Source: Pseudomonadota bacterium | Lineage (GTDB): Bacteria; Pseudomonadota; Gammaproteobacteria; Steroidobacterales; Woeseiaceae | Direction of reading: 5' to 3' | NCBI GenBank assembly: GCA_022565135.1 | Contig: JADFKA010000117.1 | Location: 1-5,064, forward strand | Length of the DNA stretch: 5,064 nt | Shown here: positions 1 to 4,020 of the stretch, piece by piece | How the letters are laid out: the number at the start of each line of letters is the position of its first letter | Position numbering within the stretch: the first letter of the stretch is position 1 | Notes under the pieces: model-generated | Told to the model about the DNA's origin: nothing | Databases searched by the model: none | Seen by the model: the letters and a program-made list of their open reading frames with translations, nothing else | Program-made: the position numbers and the translations under genes

Positions 1-138
1 ATGGTGATGCCGGGTGATAATGTGCAGATGGTCGTGGAATTGATCGCACCGATCGCCATGGAAGACGGGCTGCGTTTCGCTATTCGCGAAGGTGGTCGTA
101 CCGTGGGCGCCGGTGTGGTGGCAAAGGTGATTGAGTAG
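1..138 (+). CDS. tuf: Elongation factor Tu, C-terminal 45 residues (5' end outside window)
   Basis: EF-Tu is the GTPase that delivers aminoacyl-tRNA to the ribosomal A site in the cytoplasm. Only the end of domain 3 (the last beta-barrel) is present. The reading frame is open from base 1 to a TAG at 136-138. It reads MVMPGDNVQMVVELIAPIAM and then DGLRFAIREGGRTVGAGVVA, ending in KVIE. The MVMPGDN and RFAIREGGRTVGAGVV blocks are nearly invariant in bacterial EF-Tu. The ending VIE differs slightly from the VLG ending of E. coli. The position just before tRNA-Trp and secE matches the tufB copy of Gammaproteobacteria. Whether a second tuf copy exists elsewhere cannot be seen here. Confidence 0.98.
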   Translation: MVMPGDNVQMVVELIAPIAMEDGLRFAIREGGRTVGAGVVAKVIE

Positions 139-152
139 TTATAAGGGGTAGC

Positions 153-196
153 CGGAACTAATGATCGCCTGGAGTTTCTCGCGGTCAGCTGTTCCG
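153..196 (+). other. Long imperfect hairpin in the tuf-tRNA-Trp spacer
   Basis: The spacer can fold into an extended stem in three parts. CGGAAC (153-158) pairs with GTTCCG (191-196). TGATCGC (162-168) pairs with GCGGTCA (181-187) with one G-T pair. GAG (172-174) pairs with CTC (178-180) around a TTT loop. That is 16 pairs, broken by a 3x3 internal loop and a 3-base bulge. No T-run follows, so it is not a standard intrinsic terminator. It may mark the 3' end of the tuf mRNA or a processing site where the tRNA is cut from the transcript. The pairing is seen directly; the role is inferred. Confidence 0.5.
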
Positions 197-222
197 ATCT
201 GCTGAAGAATTTCAAGCGAGAA

Positions 223-298
223 AGGCCAGTAGCTCAATTGGCAGAGCGGCGGTCTCCAAAACCGCAGGTTGGGGGTTCGATTCCCTCCTGGCCTGCCA
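223..298 (+). tRNA. tRNA-Trp (anticodon CCA), CCA end encoded
   Basis: A complete cloverleaf can be drawn. The acceptor stem is AGGCCAG (223-229) with CTGGCCT (288-294). The D stem is GCTC/GAGC around AATTGGCA. The anticodon stem is GCGGT (249-253) with ACCGC (261-265), enclosing loop CTCCAAA with anticodon CCA at 256-258. The variable loop is AGGTT. The T arm has loop TTCGATT with a 5-pair stem containing one G-T pair. The discriminator is G295, and CCA is encoded at 296-298. This tRNA reads UGG codons. Its place between tuf and secE is the common gammaproteobacterial arrangement, so it is probably co-transcribed with tuf and released by processing. Confidence 0.97.
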
Positions 299-324
299 TT
301 TGAGCCAAGGTGAAAGGAAAGTGA

Positions 325-371
325 AAGCATCGTAGCCGCCCGTTGGCGGGCGACAACGGTGCTGGCAAGCA
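325..371 (+). repeat. REP-like GTAG-headed palindrome 1, in the secE leader
   Basis: This two-level palindrome has an outer stem GCATCGT (327-333) with ACGGTGC (356-362), 7 pairs with one T-G wobble. The inner stem is CGCCCG (337-342) with CGGGCG (347-352) around TTGG. A GTAG tetranucleotide at 332-335 precedes the inner stem and CGA follows it. That is the layout of the GTAG class of repetitive extragenic palindromes mobilised by RAYT-type transposases. Over about 46 bases it aligns with the element at 1324-1370: both share AAGCATCGT at the left, GCGGGCGA in the core and AACGRTGCT at the right. It lies only about 5-13 bases before the secE start. The repeat is seen directly; membership of the REP class is inferred. 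Confidence 0.65.
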
Positions 372-375
372 CGAA

Positions 376-750
376 ATGACGACACAAACAGATTCAAGTC
401 AGAGTGGGATGCTGGACGTTTTCAAGCTGCTGATATCAGCAGCGGCGATCGTTGGCGGCCTTTACGCGTTTTACTACTACGAGTTCGAGATCGCGTTGCC
501 GATCAGAGTGTTGATGGTGCTCGGTGGCACTGGCGCGAGTATCGCAATCGCGATGACGAGCGCGCAGGGTCAGAGGTTGTGGCATTTCATTCAGGGTGCT
601 CGCGTTGAGATACGCAAGGTCATCTGGCCGACGAAACAGGAGACGACGCAGACAGCGATCGCCGTGTTTGTCTTTACATTTATCATGGCCATGTTTTTCT
701 GGATTTTGGATTCGGGTCTGCTCTGGCTGACCCGCAGACTCGTCGGCTAA
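376..750 (+). CDS. secE: SecE, preprotein translocase subunit
   Basis: SecE is the essential clamp subunit of the SecYEG inner-membrane channel. The product is 124 residues, close to the 127 of E. coli, and has the three-helix gammaproteobacterial form. Hydrophobic segments lie at about residues 13-33, 41-60 and 94-117. The conserved cytoplasmic amphipathic region is at about 75-92 (ARVEIRKVIWPTKQETTQ), directly before the last helix. I chose ATG 376 because it gives a normal-length N-terminus. An in-frame TTG at 343 would add 11 residues encoded by the palindromic repeat and has no ribosome binding site. ATG 376 itself also lacks a clear Shine-Dalgarno sequence: the nearest purine-rich stretches (AAGG, AAAGGAAA at 307-320) lie upstream of the repeat. 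nusG follows after 29 bases, as is usual. Confidence 0.95.
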   Translation: MTTQTDSSQSGMLDVFKLLISAAAIVGGLYAFYYYEFEIALPIRVLMVLGGTGASIAIAMTSAQGQRLWHFIQGARVEIRKVIWPTKQETTQTAIAVFVFTFIMAMFFWILDSGLLWLTRRLVG

Positions 751-779
751 ACGGTCATACAACAAGGATTTAGGAGAAT

Positions 780-1319
780 ATGTCAGAGGCCTTACGGTGG
801 TATATCGTCCACGCCTATTCGAATTTCGAGCACAAGGTGAAATCGTCGCTGGAGGAACGCATTGAGCGCATGGGCCTCAGTGACAAATTTGGCGATATTC
901 TTGTGCCGACCGAAGAAGTGGTTGAGATGAGAGAAGGACAGAAGCGGCGCAGCGAGCGAAAATTCTTTCCAGGCTACGTGCTTGTGCAAATGCAGATGGA
1001 TGACGAGACCTGGCACCTGGTTAAGGAAGTGCCTAAGGTGCTTGGTTTTATCGGTGGGTCGAGTGAGCGGCCGGCACCAATCTCGGATAAAGAGGCAGAT
1101 CAAATTTTGCAGCGCGTCCAGGAAGGCGTCGACAAACCGCGGCCGAAAGTGCTTTTTGAGCCAGGCGAGGTCGTTCGCGTAATTGATGGACCGTTCAATG
1201 ATTTTTCAGGTGTCGTTGAGCAGGTCAACTATGAAAAGAGTCGACTTCAGGTCGCTGTGCAGATTCTCGGCCGGTCTACGCCGGTGGAATTGGACTTCGG
1301 CCAGGTTGAGAAGGCGTAA
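780..1319 (+). CDS. nusG: NusG, transcription elongation/termination factor
   Basis: NusG binds RNA polymerase through its N-terminal NGN domain (about residues 5-118). Its C-terminal KOW domain (about 126-179) contacts ribosomal protein S10 or Rho, so it takes part in transcription-translation coupling, antitermination and Rho termination. The product is 179 residues against 181 in E. coli. The signature KFFPGYVLVQM is at 61-71, PRPKVLFEPGE marks the linker into KOW, and VELDFGQVEKA ends the protein. TAGGAGA (771-777) is a good ribosome binding site just before ATG 780. An oddity is Leu163 in QILGRSTPVELDF, at the position of E. coli Phe165 (SIFGRATPVELDF), a residue known to contact S10 and Rho. 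Confidence 0.98.
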   Translation: MSEALRWYIVHAYSNFEHKVKSSLEERIERMGLSDKFGDILVPTEEVVEMREGQKRRSERKFFPGYVLVQMQMDDETWHLVKEVPKVLGFIGGSSERPAPISDKEADQILQRVQEGVDKPRPKVLFEPGEVVRVIDGPFNDFSGVVEQVNYEKSRLQVAVQILGRSTPVELDFGQVEKA

Positions 1320-1323
1320 GACG

Positions 1324-1370
1324 AAGCATCGTTAGGAGCCCGCTATGCGGGCGATAACGATGCTAGGAAG
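1324..1370 (+). repeat. REP-like palindrome 2 (left half of an inverted pair)
   Basis: The outer stem is perfect over 10 pairs: AGCATCGTTA (1325-1334) with TAACGATGCT (1355-1364). The inner stem is perfect over 6 pairs: GCCCGC (1338-1343) with GCGGGC (1347-1352), loop TAT. The core runs TAGGAGCCCGC, TAT, GCGGGCGA. It starts only five bases after the nusG stop. The 22 bases at 1333-1354 match the reverse complement of 1394-1415 at 20 positions, so it forms an inverted doublet with the next element. No T-run follows, which argues against a simple Rho-independent terminator. It may still stabilise the 3' end of secE-nusG mRNA. Confidence 0.75.
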
Positions 1371-1378
1371 TATAGCAA

Positions 1379-1417
1379 AAGCATTGTAGGTACTCGCCCG
1401 CATGGCGGGTTCCTACA
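1379..1417 (-). repeat. REP-like palindrome 3 (right half of the inverted pair)
   Basis: On the minus strand this reads GTAGGAACCCGCCATG then CGGGCGA, the same core as element 2 with two differences. On the plus strand, TGTAGG (1385-1390) pairs with CCTACA (1412-1417), and CCCGC (1397-1401) with GCGGG (1405-1409) around ATG. The left flank AAGCATTGT also resembles the AAGCATCGT flank of elements 1 and 2. Two REPs facing each other a few tens of bases apart is the arrangement called a REP doublet, BIME or REPIN. It sits between nusG and the rplK leader. Confidence 0.7.
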
Positions 1418-1437
1418 GGATACGAAACAGACGAGGA

Positions 1438-1475
1438 GCTATGGGAAAGCCATAGCGTTTGAACTCGGGAGAGAG
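1438..1475 (+). promoter_or_regulatory. rplK leader hairpin; candidate L1 translational operator
   Basis: GCTATGG (1438-1444) pairs perfectly with CCATAGC (1450-1456) around a GAAAG loop. The unpaired stretch after it carries CGGGAGAGAGA (1466-1476), which supplies the rplK Shine-Dalgarno sequence before ATG 1479. In E. coli, L1 represses translation of its own rplKA operon by binding a structured leader in this position, mimicking its 23S rRNA site. The hairpin and the ribosome binding site are seen directly. That L1 binds here is inferred from position only; I could not match specific L1 recognition bases. Confidence 0.4.
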
Positions 1476-1478
1476 ACA

Positions 1479-1913
1479 ATGGCGAAGAAAGTAACTGGCT
1501 ATATCAAGCTGCAGGTTCCTGCAGGCCAGGCTAATCCGTCACCGCCGGTTGGCCCGGCGTTGGGTCAGCATGGCGTCAACATCATGGAGTTCTGCAAGGC
1601 ATTCAATGCAGAGACGCAGGGTGTCGAGCCAGGAATGCCGATTCCAGTGATAATTACGGTCTATACCGACCGCAGTTTTACGTTCATTTCCAAAACGCCG
1701 CCGGCGGCCGTGCTGTTGCGAAAAGCAGCAGGAATCAAGAAAGGTTCCGGAACGCCGAATACCGAAAAGGTAGGCAAAGTGAATCGTCGACAGCTCGAGG
1801 AGATTGCAACGACGAAGATGCCTGACCTCACCGCGGCGGACATGGATGCTGCTGTGCGTACTGTGGCGGGCACAGCTCGGAGCATGGGGATCGAAGTTGA
1901 GGGAGTTAACTGA
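1479..1913 (+). CDS. rplK: Ribosomal protein L11
   Basis: L11 is part of the 50S GTPase-associated centre, where it binds 23S rRNA near the L10 stalk and is needed for factor-dependent GTPase activity and RelA activation. The product is 144 residues against 142 in E. coli. The N-terminal domain carries the proline-rich thiostrepton-facing helix PSPPVGPALGQHG (20-32). The linker TPPA is at 73-76, and the rRNA-binding C-terminal domain includes AGIKKGSG (84-91). GGGAGAGAGA lies just upstream of ATG 1479. The stop TGA overlaps the ATG of rplA (TGATG, 1911-1915), so the two genes are probably translationally coupled, as fits their shared control by L1. Confidence 0.98.
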   Translation: MAKKVTGYIKLQVPAGQANPSPPVGPALGQHGVNIMEFCKAFNAETQGVEPGMPIPVIITVYTDRSFTFISKTPPAAVLLRKAAGIKKGSGTPNTEKVGKVNRRQLEEIATTKMPDLTAADMDAAVRTVAGTARSMGIEVEGVN

Positions 1914-2608
1914 TGGCCGCTGAAAGCAAGCGCAGAAAAGCTGCACGCCAAAAGGTCGATGCCAATAAGAACTACCAGATCGATGACGCCCTAGGCCTCG
2001 TGAAAGAGCTGGCCACGGCCAGGTTTCCCGAGAGTATCGACGTGTCGGTAAATCTCGGCGTGGATCCGCGCAAGTCGGATCAAGTCGTACGAGGGTCAAC
2101 GGTTCTGCCGAACGGAACGGGTAAGACAGTTCGCGTAGCTGTATTTGCCCAGGGTGAGAATGCTGACAAGGCAAAAGCTGCTGGCGCCGACATCGTTGGA
2201 TTCGAAGACCTCGCGGAGACGATCAAAAAAGGCGAGCTCAATTTTGACGTCGTTATCGCAACGCCAGATGCGATGCGTGTTGTTGGTCTGCTTGGCCAGA
2301 TTCTCGGCCCGCGCGGCCTGATGCCGAATCCGAAAGTGGGTACCGTGACGGCGGATGTTGAAACGGCAGTTAAAAATGCCAAATCCGGCCAGGTGCGTTA
2401 CCGCACCGACAAAGCGGGCATTATTCATTGCCCGATCGGTCGCGCCGATTTCGCAGTGCCGGCATTGAAGGAAAATCTCGAGGTGTTGCTGGCTGACCTC
2501 AAGAAGGCCAAGCCGGCTTCGGCTAAGGGTCTGTATGTTAAGAAATTAACCGTCTCGTCAACGATGGGACCCGGTGTATCCGTGGACCGAGCATCAATCG
2601 ATGCCTAG
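1913..2608 (+). CDS. rplA: Ribosomal protein L1
   Basis: L1 forms the mobile stalk beside the E site of the 50S subunit and helps release deacylated tRNA. In E. coli it is also the repressor of rplK-rplA translation. The product is 231 residues against 234 in E. coli. The family signature is at about 125-142 (GLLGQILGPRGLMPNPKV), inside the second domain. Domain 1 is formed by the two ends of the chain, including SIDVSVNLGVDPRKSDQVVRG at about 41-61 and GPGVSVDRASIDA at the C-terminus. The start overlaps the rplK stop by one base, and GGGAG at 1901-1905 gives a ribosome binding site inside rplK. A near copy of the last eight codons occurs again 52 bases downstream. Confidence 0.98.
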   Translation: MAAESKRRKAARQKVDANKNYQIDDALGLVKELATARFPESIDVSVNLGVDPRKSDQVVRGSTVLPNGTGKTVRVAVFAQGENADKAKAAGADIVGFEDLAETIKKGELNFDVVIATPDAMRVVGLLGQILGPRGLMPNPKVGTVTADVETAVKNAKSGQVRYRTDKAGIIHCPIGRADFAVPALKENLEVLLADLKKAKPASAKGLYVKKLTVSSTMGPGVSVDRASIDA

Positions 2609-2633
2609 TTGGTGTGGTGATGAGAGCGCGTTA

Positions 2634-2658
2634 GTGGAGCGGGCGTCAATAGATGCCT
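2634..2658 (+). repeat. Diverged second copy of the rplA 3' tail
   Basis: These 25 bases match rplA bases 2582-2606 at 21 positions. Read in the matching frame, they give VERASIDA followed by TGA, against VDRASIDA followed by TAG in rplA. All four differences fall at third codon positions; three are silent and one gives Asp to Glu. The copy is 52 bases downstream, so it is out of frame with rplA and is not a readthrough extension. The bases just before it do not match rplA. The pattern suggests a relic of a related rplA 3' end left by recombination, or an old duplication. Confidence 0.65.
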
Positions 2659-2698
2659 GAGTAAAAATTTGCGGCGCCGTTTTCGGACGACGCGGCAG

Positions 2699-2719
2699 GT
2701 AGCCGAAAGGATTCGGCGA
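2699..2719 (+). repeat. GTAG-headed palindrome 4, possible degenerate REP
   Basis: GTAG at 2699-2702 leads into the stem GCCGAA (2702-2707) paired with TTCGGC (2712-2717), loop AGGA, followed by GA. The form GTAG, stem, CGA is shared with element 1, which starts GTAGCCG and ends CGGGCGA. The inner stem sequence differs from elements 2 and 3 and there is no outer stem. It may therefore be a diverged REP or simply part of the L10 leader fold. Confidence 0.35.
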
Positions 2720-2730
2720 TCGTCGAAGAC

Positions 2731-2790
2731 CGTAGGTGATCAGTCTGACCGCTGATCTTAATTTACTGCCTACGCAGATGGTGAAACCTT
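2731..2790 (+). promoter_or_regulatory. Probable L10 autoregulatory leader element
   Basis: CGTAGG (2731-2736) pairs with CCTACG (2769-2774). Inside it, GATCAG (2738-2743) pairs perfectly with CTGATC (2752-2757) around TCTGACCG. The eleven bases TTAATTTACTG on the 3' side are left unpaired, giving a strongly asymmetric bulge of the sort that forms a bent RNA. The downstream CAGATGGTGAAACC is purine-rich. In Gammaproteobacteria the L10-L12 complex binds a kinked stem in this leader and represses rplJL translation. The fold and its position about 175 bases before rplJ agree with that; identity with the Rfam L10 leader is inferred, not tested. Confidence 0.6.
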
Positions 2791-2826
2791 AGTCAGCTGT
2801 TGCTGGCAACGGTTGCCATCCGACAT

Positions 2827-2889
2827 GGGAACGGGTGTTCCCGAAGGGGCGGTGAAAGTTCAGTCACCTTGAATGGAACGGGTGTTCCA
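2827..2889 (+). repeat. Two identical small hairpins (GGAAC-GGGT-GTTCC) in the rplJ leader
   Basis: The 14-base palindrome GGAACGGGTGTTCC occurs at 2828-2841 and again at 2875-2888, 47 bases apart and in the same orientation. Each copy extends by one more pair: G-C in the first (2827/2842) and T-A in the second (2874/2889). Between them GGTGA (2851-2855) pairs with TCACC (2864-2868). The second copy ends 59 bases before rplJ. They may form part of the L10 leader fold or be a local duplication. A matching role as DNA operators cannot be excluded, but no evidence supports it. Confidence 0.75.
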
Positions 2890-2947
2890 GACAGCGTGCG
2901 TGAAGGAATTTTCAACGTTGTGTGTAACCGTATGCCAGGAGATATTC

Positions 2948-3472
2948 ATGGCACTGAGACTCGAAGACAAGAAAGCACTTGTTCAAGAGGTAAAAGCGAT
3001 TGCGGGAGACTCTGTAACGGCCATTGCGGTCGAATACAGAGGCTTGACTGTGTCCGAAATGACGGAGCTGCGTAAAGAAGCGCGCAGTGCCGGCGTGTAC
3101 CTGCGCGTCGTGAAAAACACGCTTGCACGTCGGGCGGTCGAGGGTACTGACTTTGAGTGCATGCAAGACTCGCTCAAAGGTCCAATCCTGCTCGCTTTTG
3201 CCAAAGAGGATCCAGGTGCCGCTGCCAGGGTCATCAGGGATTTCGCCAAGGGGCACAGCGCTCTGCAGGCGGTATCGCTGGCAACCGGCGGGCAATTATT
3301 GCCAGCGACGGATCTCGAGATGTTGGCAGATTTGCCAACCCTGGAGCAGGCGCGCGCGATGCTGCTCGGCGTCCTGATCGCACCAATGAGCCAATTGGCA
3401 CGGACTCTCGCCGAACCATCCGCGATGCTCGCACGGACCTTGTCTGCGCGTGGCAGCCAGGAAGCGGCGTGA
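2948..3472 (+). CDS. rplJ: Ribosomal protein L10
   Basis: L10 is the base of the 50S stalk: its N-terminal domain binds 23S rRNA and L11, and its long C-terminal helix carries L7/L12 dimers. The product is 174 residues against 165 in E. coli. It starts MALRLEDKKALV; the conserved core includes GLTVSEMTELRKEAR (32-46), AGVYLRVVKNTLARRAVEGT (48-67) and GPILLAFAKEDPGAAARV (78-95). The C-terminal helix has two related segments, LARTLAEPSAM and LARTLSARG, plausible L12-binding sites. I chose ATG 2948 because AGGAGA lies five bases upstream and the protein then starts as the family does. An in-frame ATG at 2873 would add 25 unrelated residues read from the leader hairpin. Confidence 0.98.
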   Translation: MALRLEDKKALVQEVKAIAGDSVTAIAVEYRGLTVSEMTELRKEARSAGVYLRVVKNTLARRAVEGTDFECMQDSLKGPILLAFAKEDPGAAARVIRDFAKGHSALQAVSLATGGQLLPATDLEMLADLPTLEQARAMLLGVLIAPMSQLARTLAEPSAMLARTLSARGSQEAA

Positions 3473-3522
3473 ACCTGGATGAGATTTACCTGACTAAGGA
3501 AACTTTTTAGAGGAATAGTGAA

Positions 3523-3906
3523 ATGGCACTGTCAAATAAAGATCTGCTCAAAGAATTGAGCGCTAAGCCAATAATGGAAGTTGTTGAGCTCGTCAAAATG
3601 CTGGAAGACGAGTGGGGTGTGTCCGCGGCTGCACCGGTAGCTGTTGCTGCAGGTCCTGCCGCAGGCGGCGATGCGGGTGAAACAGCGGCGCAGAAAGACG
3701 AATTCGACGTTGTTCTAACGAGCTTCGGTCAGGCCAAAGTTGGCGTCATCAAAGCCGTCCGCACGATCACCGGGCTTGGCTTGAAGGAAGCCAAGGACAC
3801 GGTTGAAAGCGTCCCCTCAACGATCAAGGAAGGCATATCACAAGGCGCAGCAGAAGAGATCAAGAAGCAGCTGGAAGAAGCCGGCGCTTCTGTAGAGCTC
3901 AAGTAA
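3523..3906 (+). CDS. rplL: Ribosomal protein L7/L12
   Basis: L7/L12 is the multi-copy stalk protein that recruits EF-Tu, EF-G, IF2 and release factors and stimulates their GTP hydrolysis. The product is 127 residues against 121 in E. coli. The N-terminal dimerisation and L10-binding domain covers about 1-33. A flexible Ala/Gly/Pro-rich hinge covers about 34-57. The factor-binding C-terminal domain covers about 58-127, with the signature KVGVIKAVRTITGLGLKEAK at 72-91. The hinge accounts for most of the extra length. AGAGGA (3509-3514) is a good ribosome binding site. The gene follows rplJ by 50 bases, and the pair is normally made from one transcript, with L12 in excess. Confidence 0.98.
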   Translation: MALSNKDLLKELSAKPIMEVVELVKMLEDEWGVSAAAPVAVAAGPAAGGDAGETAAQKDEFDVVLTSFGQAKVGVIKAVRTITGLGLKEAKDTVESVPSTIKEGISQGAAEEIKKQLEEAGASVELK

Positions 3907-3931
3907 CGCTCTTGCGTTCTCTTTTGCTAAA

Positions 3932-3989
3932 GGACCCGATGGTCCATAAGTCGGGCAGGCGGCCAGTCGAAATTAGGCTGGTTGCTTGC
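3932..3989 (+). promoter_or_regulatory. rplL-rpoB spacer stem-loops; candidate processing or attenuation site
   Basis: The largest fold pairs 3955-3966 with 3978-3989, 12 continuous pairs (three of them G-T) around an 11-base loop. Just upstream, GGACC (3932-3936) pairs with GGTCC (3941-3945). As an alternative, CCCGA (3935-3939) pairs with TCGGG (3951-3955), so these two small stems exclude each other. No T-run follows any of them. In E. coli this spacer holds a partial terminator and an RNase III site that lower rpoB relative to rplL. The 12-pair stem could serve the processing role here, which is inferred from position and shape. Confidence 0.45.
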
Positions 3990-4020
3990 GCGCATCTGTA
4001 ACTAACGAGGAATCTCTCGA

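Larger units (their letters stand above)
2609..2947 (+). other. rplA-rplJ spacer: relic tail, palindrome, L10 leader
   Basis: This 339-base gap has no convincing gene. From left to right it holds a second copy of the rplA 3' tail (2634-2658) and a GTAG-headed palindrome (2699-2719). It continues with a bulged stem that looks like the L10 operator (2731-2774) and a series of small palindromes at 2804-2818, 2827-2842, 2851-2868 and 2874-2889. It ends with the rplJ ribosome binding site AGGAGA at 2937-2942. A long structured gap here is usual in Gammaproteobacteria, because it carries the autoregulatory leader of rplJL. I could not identify a promoter with confidence. Confidence 0.8.

Noticed and set aside
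343..375. secE start at TTG 343
   Set aside because: The TTG is in the loop of the repeat palindrome, has no binding site, and the 11 added residues are encoded by the repeat.
1325..1364. Rho-independent terminator after nusG
   Set aside because: The stem is strong but is followed by AGGAAGTATAG rather than a T-run, and the core recurs as an inverted copy nearby, favouring a REP-type repeat.
1539..2174. A 211-codon open frame on the minus strand
   Set aside because: It runs across rplK, the TGATG junction and rplA, all well supported on the plus strand; it has no ribosome binding site or recognisable domain.
2828..2888. GAAC-N4-GTTC sites resembling Gram-positive LexA boxes
   Set aside because: Both copies fit that pattern exactly, but gammaproteobacterial LexA recognises CTGT-N8-ACAG, and the sites lie in the rplJ leader, where an RNA role is simpler.
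2873..2947. A longer rplJ with 25 extra N-terminal residues from ATG 2873
   Set aside because: The start falls at the base of a leader hairpin, the extra residues do not match L10, and ATG 2948 has a well-placed AGGAGA and the normal family N-terminus.
3407..3460. Internal duplication LARTL...LARTL at the L10 C-terminus as a novelty
   Set aside because: Repeated segments in the C-terminal helix of L10 are normal for the family, as they bind successive L12 dimers; the total length is ordinary.
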